Below are positions 35,276-42,372 of a stretch of DNA of 64,000 nucleotides, one piece after another. Positions within the stretch are counted from its first letter, which is position 1; each line of letters opens with the position of its first letter. Source of the stretch: Bacillus sp. SD088 (GTDB taxonomy: Bacteria > Bacillota > Bacilli > Bacillales > Bacillaceae_C); the NCBI RefSeq assembly GCF_017355205.1, contig NZ_JADIJK010000001.1:1-64000 (forward strand). Reading direction: 5' to 3'. The notes beneath the pieces are model-generated. The model searched no databases and was not told the DNA's origin. It saw only the letters and a list, made by a program, of their open reading frames with translations. Made by a program: the position numbers and the translations under genes.

Positions 35276-36050
35276 CTCCCATCTCCTCCTTCAACACTTT
35301 TTCAATTTCATTTTGCAAGATATTTAGTACACGCTGTTCCGTATGGAGGGTGACGCTATCCGGCATGATCCCATCCTTAGTGACAGGTACTTCAATTAAT
35401 TCCTTTACTCGTCCTGGGCGTGTGGCCATAACGACGATTTTTTCCGATAATTGGACGGCCTCCCGAATATTATGGGTGACAAAAATTATCGTCACTTTCG
35501 TCTCTCGCCAGATTTCCAATAGCTCGCGATGTAGCACCATCCGCGTTTGTTCATCTAATGCGGAGAAGGGTTCATCCATTAGTAGGACCTCTGGTTCCAT
35601 CACAAGTGCTCGGGCAATGGACACTCTTTGTTTCATTCCGCCAGAAAGCTGATGCGGATAGGAATCCACGTATCGACTTAAATGCACCATTTTTAAAATA
35701 TTTCGTGCTCGCTCTTCCGCTTCTTGTTTGGACATCTTTTTTAATAACAGGCCATAGGTGACATTTTCCAAAACAGTCAGCCACGGGAATAAGCCTGATT
35801 CTTGAAATACCACAACCCGCTCTGGACTCGGTTTTTCAATTTTTTTGCCAAGGACCTCAATTTTTCCTTTATCCGGTTTGTCTAACCCAGCAATCAAATA
35901 GAGCAAAGTTGACTTTCCACAACCAGATGGCCCTACAATTGAAACGAAATCTCCTTTATCAACTTGTAAATCAATGGAATCTAAGACTAGCAAGCTCTCA
36001 TTCTGTTTATTCGTAAAATTTTTCTCAATGCCTTCTAAACTGAGATACAT
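35208..36050 (-). CDS. ssuB: Aliphatic sulfonate ABC transporter ATPase
   Basis: A 280-residue ABC ATPase with Walker A GPSGCGKST, Q-loop VVFQESGLFPW, signature LSGGMKQR, Walker B VLLMDEP and the switch His in FVTHN. GGAGGTGAAGGG before the ATG at 36050 decides the start over two in-frame ATGs upstream. The C-terminus is longer than needed, which creates the 68-bp overlap with ssuC. It follows cysK with a terminator-like hairpin between. Confidence 0.92.
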   Translation of the reverse strand: MYLSLEGIEKNFTNKQNESLLVLDSIDLQVDKGDFVSIVGPSGCGKSTLLYLIAGLDKPDKGKIEVLGKKIEKPSPERVVVFQESGLFPWLTVLENVTYGLLLKKMSKQEAEERARNILKMVHLSRYVDSYPHQLSGGMKQRVSIARALVMEPEVLLMDEPFSALDEQTRMVLHRELLEIWRETKVTIIFVTHNIREAVQLSEKIVVMATRPGRVKELIEVPVTKDGIMPDSVTLHTEQRVLNILQNEIEKVLKEEMGDDYRFSANQFHRDHSGDMGSHI

Positions 36051-36111
36051 CCCTTCACCTCCATACATCATTAAACCCAGTGTTTTACTCTATTTTACTT
36101 TTAAAAAAGAA

Positions 36112-36126
36112 GGGGGACAGGCCCCC
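36112..36126 (-). terminator. Terminator or attenuator between cysK and ssuB
   Basis: GGGGG (36112-36116) pairs with CCCCC (36122-36126); on the minus strand the short GC stem is followed by TTCTTTTTT. It starts right after the cysK stop. Because cysK and ssuB are both read this way and are functionally related, partial read-through is plausible. Confidence 0.65.
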
Positions 36127-36127
36127 A

Positions 36128-37060
36128 TTAAAATTGAAATAAATCACTTGATAAATAGCGTTCGCCAGAATCTGGTGCAATGCATACAACCGTTTGATCT
36201 GGTGATAGTCGCTTCGCTACTTGCAATGCTGCAAACACGGACGCTCCACTAGAAGGTCCCAGTAGCAAGCCTTCTTTCGCCGCCAAATTTCTTGTAGTTT
36301 CATAAGCTTCTTCATCTTTTATTTTTAAAATCTCGTCATAAATCTCTGTATTTAAAATCGGCGGAATAAAGCCTGGACTTGTGCCCACCAGCTTATGTTT
36401 CCCCGGCTCACCGCCGGATAAAACGGGAGATCCCGCAGGCTCTACAACATGGACGGTGATATTGGGATTATATGTCTTTAAAGCTTCACCCGTGCCTGTA
36501 ATCGTTCCACCTGTTCCCGCTGTACAAACGAAGGCGCCTAACTTTTTACCGTTGTCTTCCATAGCGGCGATAATTTCCTGGGCAGTCGTTTTGCGATGAA
36601 TATCCGCATTTGCCTCATTCTCAAACTGCATCGGGATAAAACTATCTGTAATACCTTCCGCTAATTCCTCCGCCTTGCGAATACAGCCCGGCATCTTTTC
36701 AGCACTCGGCGTAAGTATAACCTCCGCCCCGTATGCCTTTAAAATATTGATCCGCTCCAAAGTCGATGAGTCCGGCATGACAATAATCGTCCGATATCCC
36801 TTTGCCGCGGCATTCATCGCCAAACCAATCCCGGTATTCCCAGATGTCGGTTCAATAATCGTGGCCCCTTTCTTTAGCAGGCCTGCCCGCTCAGCCTCTA
36901 TAATCATATTATAGGCGGCCCGATCCTTTACACTTCGGCTTGGGTTAAAATATTCAAGCTTCACCAACACCTCAGCACCCTCTGGGTCATTCAAGCGATT
37001 TAAACGTACAAGTGGCGTATCCCCCACCAAATCAGCAATTGACTCTACCTTTCTCAACAT
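36128..37060 (-). CDS. cysK: Cysteine synthase (O-acetylserine sulfhydrylase)
   Basis: A 310-residue PLP enzyme that joins sulfide with O-acetylserine. It shows TPLVRL near the start, the Schiff-base Lys in PSRSVKDRAAYNMI, EPTSGNTGIGLA, and the phosphate-binding loop GTGGTITG. GGGAGG lies after the first in-frame ATG (37081) and 8 nt before the second (37060), so the second is chosen. Together with ssuBCA it forms a sulfur-assimilation cluster: sulfonate uptake and cysteine synthesis. No ssuD monooxygenase gene is in the window. The upstream 37061-37280 region shows no S-box or T-box that I can recognise. Confidence 0.93.
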   Translation of the reverse strand: MLRKVESIADLVGDTPLVRLNRLNDPEGAEVLVKLEYFNPSRSVKDRAAYNMIIEAERAGLLKKGATIIEPTSGNTGIGLAMNAAAKGYRTIIVMPDSSTLERINILKAYGAEVILTPSAEKMPGCIRKAEELAEGITDSFIPMQFENEANADIHRKTTAQEIIAAMEDNGKKLGAFVCTAGTGGTITGTGEALKTYNPNITVHVVEPAGSPVLSGGEPGKHKLVGTSPGFIPPILNTEIYDEILKIKDEEAYETTRNLAAKEGLLLGPSSGASVFAALQVAKRLSPDQTVVCIAPDSGERYLSSDLFQF

Positions 37061-37284
37061 CCTAAATACCTCCCTGATCATCGAAAAAATGATTCTCTGA
37101 TCAAATTCCTTACATTTATGAAATTAAACTCGAACGTCCTCTCTCCTATTTTTAGGAGATTTACGTCGTTTTTTAATAAGTTTTAATAACTGATAATACA
37201 TACCAAAATACAATGAATTAAGTCAATCGTCAAGCATTATTTTTACAATTTTTAAATTAGGCCCTGTGGAGGGAGGGGTTCATT

Positions 37285-37655
37285 TTGAATGGTGGTGCTT
37301 AAAATGGAGGACCTTGATTGGGGAATATGGGGAACTTGACCTGGGTATGAGGTTCTTGGCCTGAGTATGGGTTTCTTGGCCTGAGTATGGGTTTCTCGGC
37401 CTGAGTATGGGGTTCTTGGCCTGAGTATGGGGTTCTCATGTTAATTATGAGGTTCTATGAGATAGAATGGGCTCCTGATTAAAGAATGGGTTTCTTAATT
37501 TGGAAATGGGGAGGTTCACCATCGTATGGGGTTCTCTTGAACTAAATGGGTTTCTTGAATAAAGAATGAGCTTTTTCTCCTTGTTCATGAGTTCTTCATG
37601 AATAAATGGGATCTCCTTTTCACGAAGAACCTTTTTAATAACCAAAATGGAGCAA
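37285..37655. repeat. Periodic CCCATT-core array, copy 4 (reverse orientation)
   Basis: On the plus strand ATGGG cores lie at 37327, 37347, 37367, 37387, 37407, 37427, 37447, 37467, 37486, 37506, 37526, 37546, 37566, 37587 and 37606, with weaker ones at 37289, 37304 and 37647; steps are 19-21 bp. Units 37361-37440 are nearly identical (CTGAGTATGGGKTTCTYGGC), while the rest share only the core, so both young and old duplications seem present. Confidence 0.92.
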
Positions 37656-37672
37656 TCGGCAAGCCGATTGCT
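37651..37672 (-). terminator. Terminator of the NERD-protein gene
   Basis: AGCAATCGGC pairs perfectly with GCCGATTGCT around a 2-nt AA loop; on the minus strand it is followed by CCATTTTGG. It lies just past the stop at 37686. Confidence 0.6.
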
Positions 37673-37685
37673 TCGATTGAGCGAT

Positions 37686-38660
37686 TTATTTTTGAAACCC
37701 TTCATAATGATAGGTTGTACCTCTATTTTTTCCTGTTTTCCTCAGATTAGGGAATGTGTTTAATATTTTTTGGGCTTGGTAACGTGAGTGAAGATGAAGA
37801 AATTTCCGGCATTGTGCATTGGTGATGGAAGGTTTTATGAGTAGGAAGTAGTCCAGGAGTGCTTGGATATGTGCGCTTACGGAGGTTTGTTGGCATCTTG
37901 GACAGAGCCATTTTCCATATTTCCGCTCCATTGCTAGGTGGTCACACTGGGGACAACGAACTCCAGTCTGAATCTCTGCTTGTTTGATCGCTAATTTATT
38001 CATTAAATCATAGTTAGCTGGTTTGTGCTGTTTAATTAGTTCGTTGCTTAGGGAGTTCATAACTTTCTTGCTAATACAATTTTCACGAATATGCGTTTCA
38101 TAGTGTGACATTCTTAGATAAAGTTGGTTACTAGTAAAGATATGCTGATAATGTTCGGGGTTGCCGTTGATTTTGAGAATGGTGTGAGGATCACTGAAGA
38201 TGATGAAGGAATGTATGGGGAATTGAGGATAGCCATTTTTTCCAAGCCATTGTTTTATCTGCATTTCATGATGGGAGGCTTGAACGGTTGGACATGCATA
38301 GCCCCTTTCCCTGCCATCAACAATGTGAATCATCTGTCTTGTCGACTCTTCAAAAATCACCTTTTCACGGAAGTTTTTAATGGATAGAAGGAGCATTCCA
38401 TCTTGAGAAATTAGGATTGTGTCAATCTGAAAATAAGTTCCGGTCCGATTTTTGAGACGTAGATCGTTTAAAATGAGGTAAGTGTTTGGGTTTAATAACG
38501 AAAGGTGATAATCCACTGTCTTTTCCCCATGATAGCCAGCTAAGCGAGTTTTGTATTCTGTTTCGATTTCCTTCCTATTCCAATGATTTTCGCTTACTCT
38601 CTTCATGATCGCTTCCACTTTTTTCAAAGCCAGTGGCTTGGTTCTTAGTTTCAAGATCAT
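37686..38660 (-). CDS. NERD-domain protein with zinc ribbon
   Basis: A 324-residue protein. The N-terminal half (about 40-150) is a nuclease-related (NERD) domain: GYHGEKTVDYHLSLL, LNDLRL, YFQIDTILIS and LLSIKNF (the D...xxK pattern of the restriction-like fold). A C-terminal zinc ribbon, CPQCDHLAMERKYGKWLCPRC (about 235-256), follows. The end is a helical domain ending GTTYHYEGFQK. GGAGAGGAGA supports the start. NERD proteins are common in Bacillus genomes, with a proposed role in DNA processing; no specific role is known. It is flanked by repeat arrays on both sides, 37.3 and 39.1 kb. Confidence 0.82.
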   Translation of the reverse strand: MILKLRTKPLALKKVEAIMKRVSENHWNRKEIETEYKTRLAGYHGEKTVDYHLSLLNPNTYLILNDLRLKNRTGTYFQIDTILISQDGMLLLSIKNFREKVIFEESTRQMIHIVDGRERGYACPTVQASHHEMQIKQWLGKNGYPQFPIHSFIIFSDPHTILKINGNPEHYQHIFTSNQLYLRMSHYETHIRENCISKKVMNSLSNELIKQHKPANYDLMNKLAIKQAEIQTGVRCPQCDHLAMERKYGKWLCPRCQQTSVSAHIQALLDYFLLIKPSITNAQCRKFLHLHSRYQAQKILNTFPNLRKTGKNRGTTYHYEGFQK

Positions 38661-38741
38661 TTCATTTATGTTCTCCTCTCCTATTTGTATTCCTTTATAG
38701 GATTCGAGACTAGTGTTAAAAGTCCTTCTTTTTATGCAAAA

Positions 38742-38770
38742 GGCCCTCCTGATATTTAATCAAGAAGGCC
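38742..38770 (-). terminator. Terminator of the YjzC-like gene
   Basis: GGCCCTCCTGAT (38742-38753) pairs with ATCAAGAAGGCC (38759-38770) using two G-U pairs when read as minus-strand RNA, followed by TTTTGC. Confidence 0.55.
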
Positions 38771-38786
38771 ACATTTGCTTCTATTA

Positions 38787-38960
38787 TTATGCTTTTACCC
38801 AGTAAGCTGCTTCACGGCTACTCGAGGATGGTGGAAATTGCTCCCCTTTTTCAATATCAATGACAGTGTCATCATTATGAGAGTTCCCGTTAACCAAGCC
38901 TTCCACCTTAAACTTGCCACTCTCGGGAGCATTTTCACCAGTTTTGTATTTGTCTGCCAT
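38787..38960 (-). CDS. YjzC-like small protein
   Basis: A 57-residue protein with the YjzC pattern: Y-K-x-G-x-x-A-P-x-S-G-K (YKTGENAPESGKFKVEG), then IEKGEQFPPSS and a C-terminal AYWVKA. The ATG at 38960 lies 8 nt after TTGGAGGTG; the upstream TTG at 38975 overlaps that site and is not used. YjzC-like proteins are small conserved Bacillus proteins of unknown function. Upstream lies a near-palindromic operator-like site (39034-39053). Confidence 0.75.
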   Translation of the reverse strand: MADKYKTGENAPESGKFKVEGLVNGNSHNDDTVIDIEKGEQFPPSSSSREAAYWVKA

Positions 38961-39033
38961 TTGAAGCACCTCCAAGAAGTTTGTCTAGTTTTTGTATTCC
39001 CAATATAAATGTTGATAAACACTACCAAAATGT

Positions 39034-39053
39034 TTAATCAAATGTTTGATTAA
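39034..39053. promoter_or_regulatory. Near-palindromic operator-like site
   Basis: TTAATCAAATGTTTGATTAA has two perfect 9-bp arms around TG. A fully palindromic relative, TTAATCAAACGTTTGATTAA, occurs at 47770-47789. The form (arms ATCAAA/TTTGAT around a dinucleotide) is like TetR-family operators. It lies 75 bp upstream of the YjzC-like gene and right beside array 5. Confidence 0.55.
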
Positions 39054-39060
39054 TAAGAAA

Positions 39061-39210
39061 GCCCATTTCTGGGCGGAGAAGCCCATTCTTCCTTTGGGAG
39101 GCCCATTACGAAACAGAGAAACCCATTCTCGAACCAATAAACCCATTTTCCCCTTGAGAGGCCCATTTTGGGATGAAGAAACCCATTTCTCCCTTCGAAG
39201 AAACCATTCC
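39061..39210. repeat. Periodic CCCATT-core array, copy 5 (most regular)
   Basis: Cores at 39062, 39082, 39102, 39122, 39142, 39162, 39182 and 39202 are spaced exactly 20 bp each. They are preceded alternately by GAGAA/AGAAA or GAGAGG, for example GAGAAGCCCATT, GAGAAACCCATT and GAGAGGCCCATT. The 8-10 bases after each core differ. It lies between divergent genes, so it may be untranscribed. Confidence 0.93.
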
Positions 39211-39322
39211 CTGATGAACCTTTCGTAATCTTCCTATCTTTTGTCCTAAATTGTTCTAAAGCTAGTGCGATCAATGGATTTTTTAGTTAAACTGGGATTA
39301 TCTAGCAGAAGGAGGAGAGGCG

Positions 39323-40102
39323 ATGGAGTTTCCTGTCTGGATCAATTTGGGGTTGTTTACACTGCATCCTCATGTGGTTTTTGAGGCTTTGGGGTATTTT
39401 CTTGGGTTCCGATTCTATCTTTTCTCGCGACGTTCGGAACGCTTATCTCCTTCTGTTTCCTTGTCAGTGCTTGCAGGTGCGATTGTAGGGGCTGCACTCG
39501 GCTCTAAGATGTTGGCTTGGTTTTATGATTGGGGCGTTTTATGGAACCACCTTCAACAGCCTCTTGCAGATCCTGGTTTTTGGATGAAAGGGAAAAGTAT
39601 TGTTGGCGGGTTATTAGGCGGATTGATCGGAGTGGAGCTCGCGAAGAAATTGGTAGGCCATACGGAGTCGACCGGGGATGATTTAACTCTCCCCTTGATC
39701 ACAGGGATGGCGATTGGCCGAATTGGCTGCTTTTTAACGGGAATTGAGGATAATACATACGGCATTGCAACTACCCTACCGTGGGGAATAGATTTCGGAG
39801 ATGGCATATTACGCCACCCTACCCAACTTTATGAATTACTTTTTCTCGTAATCCTAGGAATTATCTTATTTTTAAAAAATAAATTACCACATCAAGAAGG
39901 GGATCTATTCAAATTATTTATGGTCAGCTATTTGCTTTTTCGATTTGTGGTTGATTTTATCAAGCCTTATCCGCGAGAATATCTGGGATTGGGAAGCATT
40001 CAAGTTGCCTGTTTACTAGGGATTCTGTATTACGCAAAGGATATTCCGCGTTTGTTAGGACTTTTACGGAAAAGAAGAAATTTTAAAGAGGAGAGTGCTT
40101 GA
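39323..40102 (+). CDS. Lgt-family membrane protein (prolipoprotein diacylglyceryl transferase paralogue)
   Basis: A 259-residue protein with seven or so membrane helices. The Lgt signature GRIGCFLTG (132-140) is followed by EDNTYG, and the N-terminal half has the KGKSIVGGLLGG segment and later RHPTQLYE, both typical of Lgt. AAGGAGGAGAGG precedes the ATG. The canonical lgt sits with hprK in Bacillus; this copy instead starts an operon with a radical SAM enzyme (overlapping stop/start) and a small membrane protein. It may act on phosphatidylglycerol, as Lgt does, but a lipoprotein substrate is not certain. This is inference. Confidence 0.85.
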   Translation: MEFPVWINLGLFTLHPHVVFEALGYFLGFRFYLFSRRSERLSPSVSLSVLAGAIVGAALGSKMLAWFYDWGVLWNHLQQPLADPGFWMKGKSIVGGLLGGLIGVELAKKLVGHTESTGDDLTLPLITGMAIGRIGCFLTGIEDNTYGIATTLPWGIDFGDGILRHPTQLYELLFLVILGIILFLKNKLPHQEGDLFKLFMVSYLLFRFVVDFIKPYPREYLGLGSIQVACLLGILYYAKDIPRLLGLLRKRRNFKEESA

Positions 40103-41526
40103 GTATGCCAGTGAGACCGTATATTTTTTATGAATTAACAAATAGTATTTGCTCTACCTGCTACCGAAAAGTGGAAGGGAAAATAGTTGAGCAAAACGGA
40201 AAAATGTATATGATTAAGCGTTGTGCCCATCACGGAACGGAAAAAGTGTTAATCTCATCTGATGCGGAATATTATAAAATGTGTCGGAATTATTTGAAGC
40301 CTGCCGAGATGCCAAGGCATTTCAATACACCAATTAAATATGGCTGTCCCTATGATTGCGGCCTCTGTCCTGATCATGAGCAGCATAGTTGTTTGGCGAT
40401 TGTAGAGGTTACGGAATCTTGTAATTTAGAATGTCCGATTTGCTATGCAGCCTCCTCTCCCCACCGTAAAACGTTTCGTAGTCTGGAGCAAATTGAAGAT
40501 ATGCTTGATGCCGTGGTGCGTAACGAAATTGAACCTGATATCGTACAGATTTCAGGCGGAGAACCGACGATTCATCCTGATTTTTTTGCGATTCTTGATG
40601 CCGCAAAAGCGAGACCAATTAAACATTTAATGGTCAATACAAATGGACTCCGGATTGCGCGTGATCGGGAATTTGTAAAAAAGCTCGCCACGTACATGCC
40701 GGGATTCGAACTGTATTTGCAGTTTGATAGCTTTGAAAGGGACACCTTAATGGAGCTTCGCGGTGCTGATTTACGAAAAATTCGCGAAAAGGCATTGGCC
40801 AATTTAAATGAATTTAATATTTCTACCACTTTGGTGGTAACGCTGAAAAAAGGATTAAATGACCAAGAAATTGGCAAAATTATTCAATATGGATTACAGC
40901 AAAAAGCTGTGCGGGGCGTTACTTTTCAACCGATTCAAGCAGCAGGTCGACTTGAAGATTTTGATCCTGCCGTCGATCGTCTAACCTTGTCTGAGGTACG
41001 TCAAGGAATCATTGAGCAATCCGGACTTTTTCAAGAAGAGGATATGATACCAGTTCCGTGCCATCCAGATTGTCTAGCGATGGGCTATGCCTTGAAAATC
41101 AATGGCCAAGCACTCCCACTTACGGGATTAATCGATCCCGAAGTATTATTGCAAGGCCCTCGAAACACGATCGTATACGAACAAGATGAAACAGTAAGAG
41201 ATCATATCTTTTCTCTCTTTTCGACAAGTCACTCACCTGAGTCCTCTAGCATGTCATTGAAAAATTTATTATGCTGTTTGCCGCAGGTTGAAGTACCAGA
41301 AAATATTCAATATGACAATGTATTTCGCGTGATTATCATGCAATTCCTGGATCCTTATAATTTTGATGTTCGTTCGGTCAAAAAGTCTTGCGTTCATATT
41401 GTCCATCAAGATGGTCGCTTAATTCCTTTTGATACCTTTAACCTTTTTTATAGAGATGAACAGGAAGAAATTTTAAAAGAATTGCAAGCAGAAATTGTAC
41501 CGGAAAGTTCGATAACGGAAATTTAA
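40099..41526 (+). CDS. Radical SAM enzyme resembling the MJ0619/Tes lipid-coupling group
   Basis: A 475-residue protein. The radical SAM cluster motif is CNLECPIC (Cys108, 112, 115); ISGGEPTIHPD (151-161) is the SAM-binding GGE block. An N-terminal extension carries further cysteines (C18xxC21, C42, GCPYDCGLC at 82-90, C98), which suggests added metal sites, and the C-terminal domain has more (LLCC near 395, Cys at about 443). The extension plus CPYDCGLCPDH pattern recalls archaeal MJ0619 and tetraether synthase Tes, which join lipid tails. TTG 40099 (AGGAG 5 nt before) or ATG 40105 may start it; TTG overlaps the Lgt-like stop. The lipid role is inference from family likeness and the Lgt-like partner. 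Confidence 0.8.
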   Translation: MSMPVRPYIFYELTNSICSTCYRKVEGKIVEQNGKMYMIKRCAHHGTEKVLISSDAEYYKMCRNYLKPAEMPRHFNTPIKYGCPYDCGLCPDHEQHSCLAIVEVTESCNLECPICYAASSPHRKTFRSLEQIEDMLDAVVRNEIEPDIVQISGGEPTIHPDFFAILDAAKARPIKHLMVNTNGLRIARDREFVKKLATYMPGFELYLQFDSFERDTLMELRGADLRKIREKALANLNEFNISTTLVVTLKKGLNDQEIGKIIQYGLQQKAVRGVTFQPIQAAGRLEDFDPAVDRLTLSEVRQGIIEQSGLFQEEDMIPVPCHPDCLAMGYALKINGQALPLTGLIDPEVLLQGPRNTIVYEQDETVRDHIFSLFSTSHSPESSSMSLKNLLCCLPQVEVPENIQYDNVFRVIIMQFLDPYNFDVRSVKKSCVHIVHQDGRLIPFDTFNLFYRDEQEEILKELQAEIVPESSITEI

Positions 41527-41540
41527 GGGAGGACGAGCGT

Positions 41541-41840
41541 ATGCCTGATGAAGAAAAGGAGAAAACCTATGGAGGAATAGGCTTTTTGATCCTTACAGTG
41601 ATCAATCTCGTTTTATTCATTCTTGTCTTTAACTCTATGGGTTTCTTGCCCGAATTCTTTCTGTTCTTCTTGATGTTTATCGGCGTGGCCCAACTTATTT
41701 ACGTCATCCCGCTTATCATCTACGGGAATGTAAAAAATCTACCTGGCTTTGCTAAGGGAATCATCATCGCTGCCGGCATTACCTTTCTACTGAATGCAGG
41801 TTGCTATGGGGTGATTTTTGTCCCTTTATCCAATTTATAA
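41541..41840 (+). CDS. Small three-helix membrane protein
   Basis: A 99-residue protein with an acidic/basic N-terminus (MPDEEKEKTYGG) and three membrane helices (about 12-32, 36-60, 75-95). AAGGGAGG lies 7 nt before the ATG, 14 bp after the radical SAM gene. I recognise no family. As third gene of the lgt-like/radical SAM operon it is likely to be an accessory membrane partner. Array 6 begins about 65 bp after its stop and no clear terminator separates them. Confidence 0.75.
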   Translation: MPDEEKEKTYGGIGFLILTVINLVLFILVFNSMGFLPEFFLFFLMFIGVAQLIYVIPLIIYGNVKNLPGFAKGIIIAAGITFLLNAGCYGVIFVPLSNL

Positions 41841-41902
41841 TAGGAAGAGAGAGGGAGTACATTGGAATGTGCGCCCTCTCTTTATTGGGAATTTGGGAGG
41901 GA

Positions 41903-42315
41903 GAAACCCATTTATCTTGGGAGTGGCCCATTCTTCGGATAAGAAGCCCATTTTTGGGGCAAGAGACTCATTGGGAACGAGATACCCATTCTGGAGGCAG
42001 GAAGGCCATTCATGCACGAAGAAGCTCATTCTCTGGGCAAGAAACCCATTCTTTTCTTAGAAATGCCCATTCTTCAGACAAGAAACCCATTTCTGAAAGA
42101 AGTGGATCATCGGGAACGGACATATCCATTCTTAAGACGGGAAACCCATTCCTCACTCGAAGAAGCCCATTTACCTTGAGAGAAACTTATTCTCTGGGCA
42201 AGAAACCCATTTTTCCTCAGTGAGGCCCATTCTTCGGATAAGAAGCCCATTTCCGGGACAAGTGGCCCATTTGCTCCAGGAGAACCCATTTCCACACAAG
42301 GAAAACCATTCCCCC
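41903..42315. repeat. Periodic CCCATT-core array, copy 6 (longest)
   Basis: Twenty-one core positions from 41907 to 42305: 41907, 41927, 41947, 41967, 41985, 42005, 42025, 42045, 42066, 42086, 42106, 42125, 42145, 42166, 42186, 42206, 42226, 42246, 42266, 42285, 42305. Steps are 18-21, mostly 20. Core variants (CTCAT, GCCAT, ATCAT, TCCAT, CTTAT, ACCAT) keep the phase. Longer words recur far apart: CATTCTTCGGATAAGAAGCC at about 41929 and again at 42229, and TCTCTGGGCAAGAAACCCAT at 42030 and 42191. Confidence 0.94.
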
Positions 42316-42352
42316 TGTGCCCTCCGTTCACGCTCACTATATATAAGCAAAA

Positions 42353-42372
42353 CAACCGGCCCAGGCCGGTTG
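42353..42372 (-). terminator. Terminator of the TagF/GT4 fusion gene
   Basis: CAACCGGCC (42353-42361) pairs perfectly with GGCCGGTTG (42364-42372), and on the minus strand is followed by TTTTGCTT. It starts right after the stop of the 1188-codon gene. Confidence 0.8.

Noticed and set aside
37061-37280. S-box (SAM) riboswitch or T-box upstream of cysK
   Set aside because: The sequence lacks the conserved kink-turn/AGA elements or the T-box motif; only a short hairpin near the start of the gap is visible.
39046-39274. Short open frames on both strands with repeated NGF/MGL/EEWA/PIF patterns
   Set aside because: They are translations of the periodic array; the 20-bp unit shifts frame each repeat and no ribosome site is present. 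The same holds for similar frames at 32056-32482, 37445-37705 and 41801-42355.
41903-42315. CRISPR array
   Set aside because: Repeat core is only about 11 bp with 9-bp spacers, there are no cas genes, and the cores are too degenerate. It does not fit any CRISPR type.
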